DNA of 64,000 nt from Citrobacter sp. On2M (GCF_018035235.1 NZ_WPCV01000004.1:372001-436000); one strand, 5' to 3'. Counted from the stretch's first letter, positions 30,578 to 43,350 are shown. Notes: generated by a model not told the origin, from the letters alone. Made by a program: numbers and translations.

Positions 30578-31726
30578 ATGTCCACCTATACTCGTCCCGT
30601 CATGCTGCTGCTGTGCGGGCTGCTTCTGTTGACCCTGGCGATCGCCGTGTTAAACACGCTCGTCCCGCTTTGGCTCGCCCATGAAAACCTGCCCACCTGG
30701 CAGGTAGGCGTGGTGAGCTCGTCTTACTTTACCGGTAATCTGGTAGGGACGTTGTTGACCGGGTATTTAATCAAACACCTTGGCTTTAATCGCAGCTATT
30801 ACATCGCCTCGTTTATTTTTGCTGCGGGTTGTGTCGGGTTGGGGATTATGGTGGGATTCTGGAGCTGGATGACCTGGCGCTTTATCGCCGGTGTTGGCTG
30901 CGCCATGATTTGGGTGGTGGTGGAAAGCGCGCTGATGTGCAGCGGGACTTCGCGTAATCGCGGACGTTTACTTGCCGCCTATATGATGATCTATTATGTG
31001 GGGACGTTTTTAGGCCAGCTGCTGGTGAGTAAAGTATCCACGGAATTGATGAACGTCCTGCCGTGGGTGACAGGGACTATCCTGGCTGGTGTTTTGCCAC
31101 TGCTCTTTACTCGCATTGCCAATCAGCAGGGTGATGAGCAGAAGTCCACACCTATTGTCTCCATGCTGAAACTGCGACAGGCGCGCCTGGGCGTGAATGG
31201 CTGTATCATTTCCGGGATTGTGCTGGGGTCTTTGTATGGCCTGATGCCGCTGTATCTCAACCATCAGGGAGTGAGCAACGCCAGTATTGGCTTCTGGATG
31301 GCTGTTCTGGTTAGTGCCGGAATTCTGGGACAGTGGCCGATTGGCCGCCTGGCGGATAAGCTGGGACGCCTGTTGGTTTTACGCGTCCAGGTTTTCGTGG
31401 TCATCGTTGGCAGTATCGCCATGCTAAATCAGGCGGCGATGGCGCCCGCATTGTTTATGTTGGGTGCTGCAGGTTTTACCCTCTATCCGGTGGCGATGGC
31501 CTGGGCCTGTGAAAAGGTGGAACATCATCAGCTGGTCGCCATGAATCAGGCATTGTTATTAAGCTATACCGTGGGCAGCCTGCTTGGTCCTTCATTTACC
31601 GCGATGCTGATGCAAAATTATTCAGATAGCTTGCTGTTTATCATGATCGCCAGCGTATCGTTTATTTATTTACTGATGCTGTTACGTAAAACGGGCCATA
31701 CGCCCAATTCTATTGCGCATGTTTGA
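30578..31726 (+). CDS. ycaD: MFS transporter YcaD
   Basis: A 382-residue inner-membrane protein with twelve predicted helices, of the major facilitator superfamily. The loop between helices 2 and 3 has the family pattern [20 protein letters not shown], and a second copy is in [18 protein letters not shown]. The sequence is close to E. coli YcaD over the whole length. The substrate is not known. No SD-like site is obvious close to the ATG. A nested hairpin follows the stop. Confidence 0.95.
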   Translation: MSTYTRPVMLLLCGLLLLTLAIAVLNTLVPLWLAHENLPTWQVGVVSSSYFTGNLVGTLLTGYLIKHLGFNRSYYIASFIFAAGCVGLGIMVGFWSWMTWRFIAGVGCAMIWVVVESALMCSGTSRNRGRLLAAYMMIYYVGTFLGQLLVSKVSTELMNVLPWVTGTILAGVLPLLFTRIANQQGDEQKSTPIVSMLKLRQARLGVNGCIISGIVLGSLYGLMPLYLNHQGVSNASIGFWMAVLVSAGILGQWPIGRLADKLGRLLVLRVQVFVVIVGSIAMLNQAAMAPALFMLGAAGFTLYPVAMAWACEKVEHHQLVAMNQALLLSYTVGSLLGPSFTAMLMQNYSDSLLFIMIASVSFIYLLMLLRKTGHTPNSIAHV

Positions 31727-31745
31727 TCTGATTTAACACAAACCG

Positions 31746-31800
31746 ACCAGGTTCCCATACATATTGTTTATGTATGCTTTATGTGGACCTGGTATTATTT
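31746..31800 (+). terminator. Nested hairpin after ycaD
   Basis: ACCAGGT (31746-31752) pairs with ACCTGGT (31787-31793), and inside it CATACATA pairs with TATGTATG. A TATTATTTAAT run follows. It is a likely ycaD terminator, although the outer and inner stems are offset. Confidence 0.5.
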
Positions 31801-31940
31801 AATCGCACGCATCTGTCCTGAAAATAAAGTGTGCAGAAGGTTATAGTTTTACATCCCGCCGTTTCCGCTCGTTCATTTTAACGCGCATAATCCCACGCCT
31901 TATATATTAATACTCAAAAAGCTTCTACGAAGGATCGCGT

Positions 31941-33362
31941 ATGGCTGGTGTGCAGGAAAAACAATTGCGATGGTACAACATCGCATTGATGTCGTTTATC
32001 ACCGTTTGGGGTTTTGGCAACGTTGTTAACAACTATGCTAATCAGGGACTGGTTGTTGTCTCCTCATGGATATTTATTTTTGCGCTCTATTTTATTCCCT
32101 ATGCGCTGATTGTTGGACAACTTGGTTCTACCTTTAAAGATGGGAAAGGCGGGGTCAGTACCTGGATTAAGCACACGATGGGGCCAGGCCTTGCCTATCT
32201 TGCTGCATGGACCTATTGGGTCGTGCATATTCCTTATCTGGCGCAAAAGCCGCAGGCCATTCTGATTGCGCTGGGATGGGCGCTAAAAGGCGATGGGTCA
32301 CTGATAAAAGAGTATACCGTTGTGGCCCTGCAAGGACTGACGCTGGCGCTATTTGCCTTTTTCATGTGGGTTGCGTCCCGTGGTATGAAATCACTGAAAA
32401 TTGTGGGCTCAGTGGCGGGCATCGCGATGTTCGTGATGTCTATTCTGTATGTCGTGATGGCGGTAACTGCTCCGGCGATCACCGATGTGCAGATAGCAAC
32501 AACCAATATCACATGGGAATCGTTCATCCCGCATATCGATTTTACCTATATTACCACGATCTCAATGCTGGTCTTTGCCGTTGGCGGCGCCGAGAAAATA
32601 TCACCTTACGTTAATCAGACACGTAATCCGGGCAAAGAATTTCCGAAAGGGATGCTCGTCCTGGCGGTGATGGTGGCAGTGTGTGCGATCCTCGGGTCGC
32701 TGGCCATGGGGATGATGTTTGACTCCCGGCATATTCCTGATGATCTCATGACCAATGGTCAATATTACGCCTTCCAGAAATTGGGCGAGTATTATGGTAT
32801 GGGTAACTCGCTGATGGTTATTTACGCTATTGCCAACACATTAGGACAGATCGCGGCATTAGTATTTTCTATTGATGCACCGCTTAAAGTTCTGCTGGGC
32901 GATGCGGATCGTAAATATATTCCGGAAAGCCTGTGTAAAACCAATGCCTCGGGGACACCGGTCAATGGTTATATTCTGACGCTGGTGCTGGTAGCGATTT
33001 TGATTATGTTGCCAACCCTGGGGATTGGCGACATGAACAATCTCTACAAGTGGTTGCTAAATCTCAATTCAGTCGTGATGCCATTGCGTTATCTATGGGT
33101 GTTTGTGGCGTTTATTGCTGTTATTCGCCTGGCGCAGAAGTATAAGCCGGAATATGTCTTTATCCGGAATCGATCGCTGGCGATGACGGTGGGGATCTGG
33201 TGCTTCGCTTTTACCGCATTTGCTTGTCTGACCGGGATCTTCCCGAAAATGGAAGCCTTTACCCCTGAGTGGACATTCCAGCTCACGCTGAATATCGTGA
33301 CGCCGTTTGTGCTGGTAGGATTGGGGTTGATTTTCCCGCTACTGGCGAGAAGAGGGCGCTAA
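31941..33362 (+). CDS. ycaM: APC-family amino acid permease YcaM
   Basis: A 473-residue inner-membrane protein with about twelve helices, of the amino acid/polyamine/organocation superfamily. The N-terminal helix region has FITVWGFGNVVNNYANQGL, the family's substrate-binding stretch. It is close in length to E. coli YcaM. The substrate is unknown. AAGGA precedes the ATG. In K-12 ycaN and ycaK follow; here the gene is followed straight away by pflA on the other strand. Confidence 0.95.
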   Translation: MAGVQEKQLRWYNIALMSFITVWGFGNVVNNYANQGLVVVSSWIFIFALYFIPYALIVGQLGSTFKDGKGGVSTWIKHTMGPGLAYLAAWTYWVVHIPYLAQKPQAILIALGWALKGDGSLIKEYTVVALQGLTLALFAFFMWVASRGMKSLKIVGSVAGIAMFVMSILYVVMAVTAPAITDVQIATTNITWESFIPHIDFTYITTISMLVFAVGGAEKISPYVNQTRNPGKEFPKGMLVLAVMVAVCAILGSLAMGMMFDSRHIPDDLMTNGQYYAFQKLGEYYGMGNSLMVIYAIANTLGQIAALVFSIDAPLKVLLGDADRKYIPESLCKTNASGTPVNGYILTLVLVAILIMLPTLGIGDMNNLYKWLLNLNSVVMPLRYLWVFVAFIAVIRLAQKYKPEYVFIRNRSLAMTVGIWCFAFTAFACLTGIFPKMEAFTPEWTFQLTLNIVTPFVLVGLGLIFPLLARRGR

Positions 33363-33371
33363 GGTAGAGTC

Positions 33372-33399
33372 TGGTGGGTAACGGGTCCGTTACCCACCA
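33372..33399. terminator. Perfect 13-base-pair hairpin between ycaM and pflA
   Basis: TGGTGGGTAACGG and CCGTTACCCACCA pair perfectly with only GT between them. It lies between converging genes and probably ends both transcripts, although no long T run follows on either side. Confidence 0.65.
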
Positions 33400-33405
33400 T
33401 AAATA

Positions 33406-34146
33406 TCAATACATCACTTTATGTCCATATTGCTCGAGAATGCCTTTCACGCGCTCCATGGTCTCTTTCTTCGGCGGCTTAACGCCGTCCAGCTTGTACT
33501 CTTCACCCATCGCCACCCATTTGTGCTTGCCCAGTTCGTGGTAAGGCAGCAGCTCGATTTTTTCGACGTTGCCCATATCGCGGGTAAACTCGCCCAAGCG
33601 GTGTGCGGAATCATCATCGTCAGACCAGCCAGGCACGACTACGTAGCGGATCCAAACCTTGATATCTTTGTTAGACAAATAGCGGGCGAACTCCAGCGTA
33701 CGATGGTTAGATACGCCTACCAGATTCTGATGGATTTCATCGTTCATCTGTTTGAGATCGAGCATCACCAGGTCGGTGACTTCCAGCAGTTCATCAATCA
33801 CCGGATCGTAGCGGCGAACAAAACCGTTGGTATCCAGACAGGTATGAATGCCTTCTTTTTTACAGGCGCGGAACCAGTCACGTACGAATTCAGCTTGCAG
33901 GATAGCCTCACCGCCGGACGCTGTCACACCGCCGCCGGAAGCGTTCATAAAGTGGCGATAGGTCACGACCTCTTTCATTAATTCATCGACGGTGACTTCT
34001 TTACCGCCGTGCGTATCCCATGTGTCGCGGTTGTGGCAATACAGGCAGCGCATCAGGCAGCCCTGGAAAAAGGTAATAAAACGTATGCCCGGGCCATCAA
34101 CAGTGCCACAGGATTCAAAGGAGTGAATGCGACCAATAACTGACAT
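33406..34146 (-). CDS. pflA: Pyruvate formate-lyase activating enzyme
   Basis: A 246-residue radical-SAM enzyme. The cluster motif [12 protein letters not shown] (CxxxCxxC) binds the [4Fe-4S] cluster that cleaves S-adenosylmethionine and sets the glycyl radical on PflB. The start ATG 34146 gives the family start [20 protein letters not shown] behind GGAGAAAC; an upstream ATG (34173) would add nine residues without support. It follows pflB on the same strand, with a terminator-like hairpin between, so it may also have its own promoter, as in E. coli. Confidence 0.98.
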   Translation of the reverse strand: MSVIGRIHSFESCGTVDGPGIRFITFFQGCLMRCLYCHNRDTWDTHGGKEVTVDELMKEVVTYRHFMNASGGGVTASGGEAILQAEFVRDWFRACKKEGIHTCLDTNGFVRRYDPVIDELLEVTDLVMLDLKQMNDEIHQNLVGVSNHRTLEFARYLSNKDIKVWIRYVVVPGWSDDDDSAHRLGEFTRDMGNVEKIELLPYHELGKHKWVAMGEEYKLDGVKPPKKETMERVKGILEQYGHKVMY

Positions 34147-34261
34147 TGCGGTGTTTCTCCAGGTGTGGCCCATCCGGGGCCAGTGTTAGTGCACAGTTAT
34201 TAACTGTGTCGAGTCTGTTTTGGCTGATATCCATAAGTATAGATAGCTGACAAAGCAGGCT

Positions 34262-34296
34262 ATTAAAAAGGCCCCACTTACGTGGAGCCTTTATTG
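34262..34296 (-). terminator. Terminator after pflB
   Basis: AAAGGC-CCAC pairs with GTGG-GCCTTT around TTAC with one mismatch (34267-34292). On the minus strand T-rich DNA follows. It lies 40 bases past the pflB stop. Confidence 0.82.
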
Positions 34297-34331
34297 TACG
34301 CTTTTTAAAGTACGATTTCAGTCAAAACCAA

Positions 34332-36614
<2,283 letters not shown>

Positions 36615-36673
36615 GTAACACCTACCTTCTTAAGTGGATTTTTTATTTACTGCGTGTAATGGGCATCATCAGA

Positions 36674-37531
36674 TTAATGATGATCGTTACCACGCAGATA
36701 AATGACCCAGTATGTCAACCCGACCAACAAACCGCCGCCGATAATGTTACCGATCGTAACCGGAATCAGGTTATCGGTGATGAAATTCATCACGGTCAGG
36801 TGAGAAAAATTCTCCGGAGAAGACCCAACAGCGGTCCAGAATTCCGGGGTGGCGAAATCGCGTATTACAATACCCATAGGGATCATAAACATGTTTGCGA
36901 TACTGTGCTCAAAACCGCTGGCAACAAACATTGCGACCGGTAATACCATGATAAACGCTTTGTCCATCAGGCTGCGGCCAGAGTAGCTCATCCATACCGC
37001 CAGGCACACCATCAGGTTAGCCAGGATGCCAAGGCTTACTGCCTCAACAAAAGTATGGTGCACTTTGTGGTCGGCTGTTTGCAGGACGTTGAGCCCCCAC
37101 GCGCCGTTGGCGGTCATGTATTCGCCGGAAAGCCACATCAGTAGCACGAAGAGCAAGCAACCCACCAGGTTACCGACATACACGTTAAGCCAGTTTTTAG
37201 CCAATTGGCCCCAGGTAATACGACCACTGGCTTTTGCTACGACAATCAATACGGTTGAGGTGAAGAGGTCTGCGCCGCAGACAACGCAAAGAATCAGCCC
37301 CAGGGAAAAGCAGATACCACCTACTAATTTTGCCATGCCGAAAGGCATAGTTCCGGTACCGGTTGTTGCGGTGATATAGAAAACAAAGGCAATTGAAATG
37401 AATACACCGGCAGTAATTGCCAGATAGAACGTCTTAAGCGGATGTTTCGTTGCTTTATAGACGCCTGCTTCTTCGGCAACTTTGGCCATTGCAGCAGGAA
37501 GAATAAGATCAAAAGGGTTGTCAGCTTTCAC
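36674..37531 (-). CDS. focA: Formate channel FocA
   Basis: A 285-residue inner-membrane protein of the formate/nitrite transporter family that forms a pentamer with one pore per subunit and lets formate out, or in at low pH. The family motifs FGNLVG-type (here YVGNLVGCLLFVLLMW) and MSYSGRSLMDKAFIMVLPVA are clear. I chose GTG at 37531 (VKADNPFDLILPAAMAKVAE) behind GAGAGAG because it gives the family length; the frame runs 40 residues further up without family similarity. It is first in focA-pflB. Confidence 0.97.
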   Translation of the reverse strand: MKADNPFDLILPAAMAKVAEEAGVYKATKHPLKTFYLAITAGVFISIAFVFYITATTGTGTMPFGMAKLVGGICFSLGLILCVVCGADLFTSTVLIVVAKASGRITWGQLAKNWLNVYVGNLVGCLLFVLLMWLSGEYMTANGAWGLNVLQTADHKVHHTFVEAVSLGILANLMVCLAVWMSYSGRSLMDKAFIMVLPVAMFVASGFEHSIANMFMIPMGIVIRDFATPEFWTAVGSSPENFSHLTVMNFITDNLIPVTIGNIIGGGLLVGLTYWVIYLRGNDHH

Positions 37532-37852
37532 ACTAACTCTCTCTTTATTAAGTCGGCGACGAGATACTAACAAAGCATTATAGATGAGAATTTGATATAG
37601 ATCATATCTCGCCTGGCTTATAGGCCCGTAAGACGCATGGTTTTTATGCAATTACGGAGTAACTTGTTGATTATTCACATAAAAATAAATTTTAAAAATT
37701 ATAAAGTGAGTTGAATTTTTTCTTTTTGTCTCCTGTTAGACGGTTAATTAAAATGGAGTAATTGAGATAAAAAACTGCATTAATACGCTAATTTTTTTAA
37801 TATCAACTACTAATATTTAACCTTGTTTTTACATTTATTTTCCGATTTGACC
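37532..37852 (-). promoter_or_regulatory. focA-pflB promoter region
   Basis: This AT-rich gap of about 320 bases holds no gene. In E. coli this segment has several promoters controlled by ArcA, FNR and IHF. A good FNR site lies close to focA (see next entry), and AT-rich tracts at 37670-37850 could bind IHF. Confidence 0.65.
37592..37605 (-). promoter_or_regulatory. FNR-binding site upstream of focA
   Basis: TTGAT-ATAG-ATCAT matches the FNR consensus TTGATNNNNATCAA at nine of ten defined bases. It is centred about 68 bases before the focA start codon, in a place that fits activation of the proximal promoter when oxygen is absent. Confidence 0.8.
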
Positions 37853-37884
37853 AAAATAAAAAAACAGGGCGCTCAAAGCGCCCC
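37853..37884 (-). terminator. Terminator after ycaO
   Basis: GGGCGCT and AGCGCCC pair around CAA (37867-37883). On the minus strand the stem is followed by TGTTTTTTTATTTT. It lies about 50 bases past the ycaO stop. Confidence 0.85.
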
Positions 37885-37936
37885 GTAATATATCCCAGAC
37901 AAAACTTTTAGCCTACTTAGCGCAGGCTGACTGTCA

Positions 37937-39697
37937 TTATTTTGACCAATGTGCCGCTTTCGCGCGCTGTAGTTTTTCATAGGCTTTCAGCAGAGACTGA
38001 TGCGCCGGGAAAGCCTGCAGATCGCTATCAACGGTTTGCAACCCGTAGAATGGCGCTTCGCCACTCAATGCTGCACTTGCCGCTTCAACCGCCTCGGCAC
38101 CGTACATGCGGACAAACGCATTCAGATATTGCAGCGGCTGACGATCTTCTTCCTGAGAGAGCAGAAGCAGCGTTTGCAGACAGCGGTAGTAGTTGGCACG
38201 TTCAGCGCTAAAGACGGAGGCATTGAATTCCATCGTCCATTCTGTCCAGACCAGCGCCTGCTCCAGGTCGCCACCGGCCAGCGCCAGCATCACTTTTAGC
38301 TCGCCAATACGCAGGGTGTACCAACCGTTATCCGCGCCGGTTGCCAGACCAAGTAGTTCGCGGACGCGGGTGAAGTCGTCAAAGCCTTCTTCATCCAGTT
38401 GTTCGATCAGGTTGAGATAGTCTTCTTTATCCCATTCACTTCCCGGCAGAGAGAGGATGGTGTCACGCAGATGGGCGCCCATGGCGTTGTTGGCTAACCA
38501 CAGATCTTCAGCCGGGTAGATGTCAGACATTCCCGGAACAATAATGCGGCAGGCGTAAACGCTCAGATGCTCATAGTCGGCGATATACACTTCTTTATCT
38601 TCAGCATTGAAGATAGCCATCAGGGTGGCGAACTCTTCTTCCGTGGTGCCAGAGAAATTCCAGTCAACGAACGGATAGTCGGCATCCTGCTTGAACAGAT
38701 CCCATGAAATCAGACCGCTGGAATCAATGAAGTGGGTTTCAAGGTTAGTGTGTTCAGCCACTTCTTCGTCGTCAAAAGTCGGTGGGGTGAAGACATCAAG
38801 GTCTTTCAGACCACGGCCCTGTAACAGTTCAGTGACGGTACGCTCCAGTGCTACGCCGAAATCCGGGTGCGCGCCGAAGGAGGCAAAGCAGGTACCGTTC
38901 GCCGGGTTGAACAGGACAACGCAAATCACCGGATACTTGCCGCCCAGCGAGCCATCGTAGGCGAAAATTGGGAAACCTTCCGCTTCCAGTTTGGCGATGG
39001 ACTCCACCACAGCCGGATAGCGCGCCATGACTTCGGCCGGGATTTCCGGCAGGCTGATGCTTTCCGCAATAATGCGGTTCTTCACATGACGCTCAAAGAC
39101 TTCAGACAGGCCCTGAACGCGAGCTTCGTTTCGCGTGTTACCCGCAGACATGCCGTTAGAAACATACAGGTTGCCGATAATATTCATCGGTATATAGACG
39201 GTCTGGTTATCAGACTGGCGGGTAAACGGCAGACCGCAGACGCCACGTTCTTCATTACCGGACTGTAGATCGATAAGCATGCTGCCAGTCAGTTCGTTTT
39301 CTGGATCGTAAAACGCTCGCAGTCGTGCATCCAGCAGACCTTCTGGTACATCGTCGTTTTCAGTCAGCGGGAACCATTTTTCGTTCGGGTAATGCACGAA
39401 CGGACCGTTGGCGATGGTTTCACCCAGCCAGAAATCCGCAAAGAAGTAGTTAGTCGACAGACGCTCAAAGTATTCGCCCAACGCGGAAGCCAGTGCCGCT
39501 TTTTTTGTCGCGCCTTTCCCGTTGGTAAAGCACAACGCGCATTCTTTGTCGCGAATATGTACAGACCAGACGTTAGGGACGGGATTCAACCACGAGGCTT
39601 CCTCAATTTGAAAACCAAGGTCGAGCAATTTTTGCTGGAAGCGAGCGATGGAGTCTTCCAGAGCGGCATCTTTGCCGGGGATAAATGTTTGCGTCAT
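37937..39697 (-). CDS. ycaO: YcaO ATP-dependent domain protein (ribosomal S12 methylthiolation factor)
   Basis: A 586-residue cytosolic protein, founder of the YcaO superfamily. The ATP-binding YcaO domain is in about residues 60-400 (KGATKKAALASALGEYFERL, then NARVQGLSEVFERHVKNRI-like stretch, ALERTVTELLQGRGLKDLD). The C-terminal region has tetratricopeptide-like helices. In E. coli it supports beta-methylthiolation of Asp in ribosomal protein S12 together with RimO. The start at 39697 (MTQTFIPGKDAALEDSIARF) gives the family length; an upstream ATG would add eleven residues. It stands alone between focA and ycaP. Confidence 0.96.
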   Translation of the reverse strand: MTQTFIPGKDAALEDSIARFQQKLLDLGFQIEEASWLNPVPNVWSVHIRDKECALCFTNGKGATKKAALASALGEYFERLSTNYFFADFWLGETIANGPFVHYPNEKWFPLTENDDVPEGLLDARLRAFYDPENELTGSMLIDLQSGNEERGVCGLPFTRQSDNQTVYIPMNIIGNLYVSNGMSAGNTRNEARVQGLSEVFERHVKNRIIAESISLPEIPAEVMARYPAVVESIAKLEAEGFPIFAYDGSLGGKYPVICVVLFNPANGTCFASFGAHPDFGVALERTVTELLQGRGLKDLDVFTPPTFDDEEVAEHTNLETHFIDSSGLISWDLFKQDADYPFVDWNFSGTTEEEFATLMAIFNAEDKEVYIADYEHLSVYACRIIVPGMSDIYPAEDLWLANNAMGAHLRDTILSLPGSEWDKEDYLNLIEQLDEEGFDDFTRVRELLGLATGADNGWYTLRIGELKVMLALAGGDLEQALVWTEWTMEFNASVFSAERANYYRCLQTLLLLSQEEDRQPLQYLNAFVRMYGAEAVEAASAALSGEAPFYGLQTVDSDLQAFPAHQSLLKAYEKLQRAKAAHWSK

Positions 39698-39833
39698 GAA
39701 AATCACTTTTGTCGTACGGAAAGCGCGCAATGATACGGGTTTTCAATGAACGGCGCTATCGTCGCCGGATTCCAGGCGTAAATAAAAGCATTAGCTATGC
39801 TTTCTTACAGCCAACCACGTTTAGAGCATATTA

Positions 39834-40526
39834 ATGAAAGCATTCGATTTACACCGTATGGCGCTTGATAAAGTGCCGATGGATTTTCTGGGCGAAGTTG
39901 CTTTGCGCAGCCTCTATACCTTTATATTGGTTTTTCTGTTTTTAAAAATCACCGGACGTCGCGGCGTACGTCAGATGTCGCTTTTTGAAGTCCTGATCAT
40001 CCTTACGCTGGGTTCCGCAGCGGGAGACGTGGCGTTTTATGATGATGTTCCAATGCTGCCGGTGCTGGTGGTCTTTATTACCCTTGCAGTGCTGTACCGG
40101 TTGGTAATGTGGTTGATGGCACACAGCGAAAAAATGGAGGATTTGCTGGAGGGGAAGCCCGTTGTGATCATTGAGGATGGTGAGCTGGCATGGTCAAAGC
40201 TCAATAGCGCCAATATGACGGAATTCGAGTTCTTTATGGAATTGCGTTTGAACGGCGTAGAGCAATTAGGACAGGTGAAACTGGCCATTCTGGAAACGAA
40301 CGGGCAAATCAGCGTCTATTTCTATGCCAATGAAGATGTAAAGCCGGGACTCAGTATTCTGCCAAAACGCTGTACGCAACGCTTTAAGATAATGCCTGAA
40401 GCTGGGGACTATGCCTGCATACGTTGCAGTGAAGTGGTGCAAATGAATGCCGGCGATCATCAATTATGCCCGCGCTGTGCAAATCCAGAATGGTCGAAGG
40501 CCAGTCGGGCAAAACGGGTTACCTGA
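39834..40526 (+). CDS. ycaP: DUF421/YetF-type membrane protein YcaP
   Basis: A 230-residue protein with three membrane helices in the first 95 residues (FLGEVALRSLYTFILVFLFL and following), then a cytosolic DUF421 domain (EDLLEGKPVVIIEDG, SANMTEFEFFMELRLNGVEQ). A small zinc-ribbon-like end is seen: CIRCSEV...CPRCANPEW, two CxxC pairs. Function is unknown. It matches YcaP of E. coli in length and position. Confidence 0.93.
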   Translation: MKAFDLHRMALDKVPMDFLGEVALRSLYTFILVFLFLKITGRRGVRQMSLFEVLIILTLGSAAGDVAFYDDVPMLPVLVVFITLAVLYRLVMWLMAHSEKMEDLLEGKPVVIIEDGELAWSKLNSANMTEFEFFMELRLNGVEQLGQVKLAILETNGQISVYFYANEDVKPGLSILPKRCTQRFKIMPEAGDYACIRCSEVVQMNAGDHQLCPRCANPEWSKASRAKRVT

Positions 40527-40572
40527 CAGCGAAAATCTCGGTTTTTACCCGTCAATCCGATAGATTCTGTTG

Positions 40573-40588
40573 TGTGACCAACGACACA
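40573..40588 (+). promoter_or_regulatory. Candidate CRP site upstream of serC
   Basis: TGTGA-CCAACG-ACACA differs from the CRP consensus TGTGA-N6-TCACA at one of ten defined bases. It is about 150 bases before the serC start. The serC-aroA operon of E. coli is known to be lowered by CRP-cAMP and raised by Lrp. Confidence 0.5.
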
Positions 40589-40738
40589 TTTTTACCTTGG
40601 TCATTTTTACCCATTGCGGCGCGTGTCACTGAATGATAAAACCGATATCCACAGGAATAACTTATACCAATATCTGTCACCGGATTATCGTCAATGACAG
40701 GATGTTGATTGGACAACAACACAACGTGGTGAGGGGAA

Positions 40739-41827
40739 ATGGCTCAGGTCTTCAATTTTAGTTCAGGTCCGGCAATGCTACCGGCAGAAGTACTTAAACT
40801 GGCTCAACAGGATCTTCGCGACTGGAACGGTCTTGGCACGTCGGTGATGGAAATTAGCCACCGTGGCAAAGAATTCATTCAAGTCGCAGAGGAAGCAGAG
40901 CAGGATTTTCGCGATCTTCTCAGTATCCCCTCCAACTATAAAGTGTTGTTCTGCCATGGCGGTGGCCGTGGGCAATTCGCGGGTATCCCGTTAAATATTC
41001 TGGGTGACAAAACCACGGCGGATTACGTGGATGCTGGGTATTGGGCCGCCAGTGCAATTAAAGAAGCGAAGAAGTACTGTACGCCAAACGTTATCGACGC
41101 CAAAGTCACCGTTGACGGACTGCGTGCCGTTAAGCCGATGAGTGAATGGCAGCTTTCTGACAATGCGGCGTACTTGCACTATTGCCCGAATGAAACCATC
41201 GATGGCATTGCGATCGATGAAACGCCGAATTTTGCCAGCGACGTGGTGGTTACGGCGGATCTGTCCTCGACCATTCTTTCCGCACCGATTGACGTTAGCC
41301 GCTATGGCGTAATTTATGCCGGAGCGCAGAAAAACATTGGCCCGGCGGGGCTGACGATTGTCATCGTGCGTGAAGATTTGCTGGGTAAGGCCCATGTGTC
41401 TTGCCCGTCAATCCTCGATTATACCGTGCTGAATGACAACGACTCCATGTTTAATACGCCGCCAACTTTTGCCTGGTATCTGTCTGGCCTGGTCTTTAAA
41501 TGGCTGAAAGAGCAGGGCGGTGTTAACGCGATGGATAAAATTAACCAGCAAAAAGCGGAACTGCTGTATGGCGTAATCGATAACAGCGATTTCTACCGTA
41601 ATGACGTGGCGAAATCGAACCGTTCTCGCATGAACGTCCCGTTCCAGTTGGCTGATAGCACGCTGGATAAACTCTTCCTGGAAGAGTCTTTCGCTGCGGG
41701 CCTGCATGCGCTGAAAGGGCATCGTGTGGTCGGCGGTATGCGCGCGTCCATCTACAATGCAATGCCGCTGGAAGGTGTAAAAGCGCTGACCGATTTCATG
41801 GTCGATTTCGAGCGTCGCCGCGGTTAA
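40739..41827 (+). CDS. serC: Phosphoserine aminotransferase
   Basis: A 362-residue PLP enzyme that transfers an amino group from glutamate to 3-phosphohydroxypyruvate (serine pathway) and to the vitamin B6 intermediate. The PLP lysine is in [15 protein letters not shown] near residue 198. The start [18 protein letters not shown] is the family start. GGTGAGGGGAA precedes the ATG. It forms an operon with aroA, joining serine, pyridoxine and aromatic routes that all feed enterobactin and folate. Confidence 0.99.
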   Translation: MAQVFNFSSGPAMLPAEVLKLAQQDLRDWNGLGTSVMEISHRGKEFIQVAEEAEQDFRDLLSIPSNYKVLFCHGGGRGQFAGIPLNILGDKTTADYVDAGYWAASAIKEAKKYCTPNVIDAKVTVDGLRAVKPMSEWQLSDNAAYLHYCPNETIDGIAIDETPNFASDVVVTADLSSTILSAPIDVSRYGVIYAGAQKNIGPAGLTIVIVREDLLGKAHVSCPSILDYTVLNDNDSMFNTPPTFAWYLSGLVFKWLKEQGGVNAMDKINQQKAELLYGVIDNSDFYRNDVAKSNRSRMNVPFQLADSTLDKLFLEESFAAGLHALKGHRVVGGMRASIYNAMPLEGVKALTDFMVDFERRRG

Positions 41828-41843
41828 TCAGCTTTATTTTCAT

Positions 41844-41869
41844 CCCCACAGCCAACCTGTGGGGTTTTT
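41844..41869 (+). terminator. Hairpin between serC and aroA (attenuating terminator)
   Basis: CCCCACAG and CTGTGGGG pair perfectly around five bases, followed by five T. It lies inside the operon and would stop part of the transcripts before aroA, giving less aroA than serC message. Confidence 0.82.
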
Positions 41870-41895
41870 ATGTCTGTTTTTGAGAGTCGAGTTTC

Positions 41896-43179
41896 ATGGA
41901 ATCCCTGACGTTACAACCCATTGCGCGGGTGGATGGCACCATCAATCTGCCTGGATCCAAAAGTGTTTCTAACCGCGCTTTGCTGCTGGCTGCATTAGCA
42001 AATGGCACCACTGTTCTGACCAACCTGTTGGACAGCGATGATGTCCGCCATATGCTTAATGCTCTGAATGCGTTAGGGATTATCTATACCCTTTCAGCCG
42101 ATCGCACGCGTTGCGAGATAATCGGTAATGGCGGTGCGCTGCATGCAGAAGGTGCTGTGGAGCTGTTCCTTGGCAATGCCGGAACCGCAATGCGCCCGCT
42201 GGCCGCAGCGCTGTGCCTGGGCAACAATGACATCGTGCTCACGGGCGAACCGCGCATGAAAGAGCGCCCGATTGGTCATTTGGTTGATGCGCTACGCCAG
42301 GGCGGAGCCAACATTGAATACCTGGAGCAGGAAAACTATCCGCCTTTACGTCTGCGCGGTGGTTTCACCGGAGGACAGGTTGAGGTTGACGGCAGCGTAT
42401 CCAGCCAGTTCCTCACGGCATTGCTGATGACTGCGCCGCTGGCGCGGCAGGACACGACGATCGTCATTAAAGGCGAGCTGGTATCCAAACCTTACATTGA
42501 TATCACACTGAACCTGATGAAAACGTTTGGTGTTGAAATTGAGAATCAGAACTACCAGCGCTTTGTCGTGCAGGGTCAGCAGCAGTATCAGTCGCCGGGT
42601 GCATATCTGGTTGAAGGTGATGCTTCATCAGCTTCCTATTTTCTCGCGGCAGGCGCTATTAAAGGCGGTACGGTAAAAGTCACCGGGATTGGCCGCAACA
42701 GTATGCAGGGTGATATTCGCTTCGCTGATGTACTGGAAAAAATGGGGGCGAAAATCACCTGGGGTGATGACTTTATTGCCTGTACTCACGGTGAGCTGAA
42801 TGCAGTAGATATGGATATGAACCATATTCCCGATGCGGCGATGACCATTGCCACGGCTGCGTTGTTCGCTAAAGGCACCACGACCTTACGTAATATCTAC
42901 AACTGGCGCGTCAAAGAGACCGACCGCCTGTTCGCGATGGCGACCGAGTTGCGTAAAGTGGGGGCGACGGTGGAAGAGGGCGAGGACTATATTCGCGTTA
43001 CACCACCAGCGACGTTACAGTTTGCAGATATCGCGACCTACAACGATCACCGCATGGCGATGTGTTTCTCGCTGGTGGCGTTGTCTGACACGCCGGTAAC
43101 CATTCTGGACCCTAAATGTACTGCCAAAACCTTCCCGGATTATTTCGAACAGCTGGCGCGTATTAGTACACCTGTCTGA
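41896..43179 (+). CDS. aroA: 5-enolpyruvylshikimate-3-phosphate synthase
   Basis: A 427-residue enzyme of the shikimate route that joins phosphoenolpyruvate to shikimate 3-phosphate. Class I features are visible: the N-terminal [17 protein letters not shown], the [18 protein letters not shown] segment around residue 95, and [20 protein letters not shown]. The size is the E. coli size. Second gene of serC-aroA. In K-12 the gene ycaL comes next; here cmk follows directly. Confidence 0.99.
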   Translation: MESLTLQPIARVDGTINLPGSKSVSNRALLLAALANGTTVLTNLLDSDDVRHMLNALNALGIIYTLSADRTRCEIIGNGGALHAEGAVELFLGNAGTAMRPLAAALCLGNNDIVLTGEPRMKERPIGHLVDALRQGGANIEYLEQENYPPLRLRGGFTGGQVEVDGSVSSQFLTALLMTAPLARQDTTIVIKGELVSKPYIDITLNLMKTFGVEIENQNYQRFVVQGQQQYQSPGAYLVEGDASSASYFLAAGAIKGGTVKVTGIGRNSMQGDIRFADVLEKMGAKITWGDDFIACTHGELNAVDMDMNHIPDAAMTIATAALFAKGTTTLRNIYNWRVKETDRLFAMATELRKVGATVEEGEDYIRVTPPATLQFADIATYNDHRMAMCFSLVALSDTPVTILDPKCTAKTFPDYFEQLARISTPV

Positions 43180-43185
43180 TTTTAT

Positions 43186-43207
43186 TGCCGCACCCTTGTG
43201 TGCGGCA
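43186..43207 (+). terminator. Hairpin after aroA
   Basis: TGCCGCAC and GTGCGGCA pair perfectly with a six-base loop, seven bases past the aroA stop. No T run follows, so it may protect the mRNA end or need Rho. Confidence 0.4.
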
Positions 43208-43350
43208 CATTCCGTCATCTCCGGCTGTCTATTTATTCTACACTCAGCTTCAATGATTCTGCATTTTTCACACAAAGATAACGATCGTTGTCGTTGGCGC
43301 GTATAATGCGCGGCGTTCACGTTAACGTATGCCCGTTTAAGGAGAAAAAG

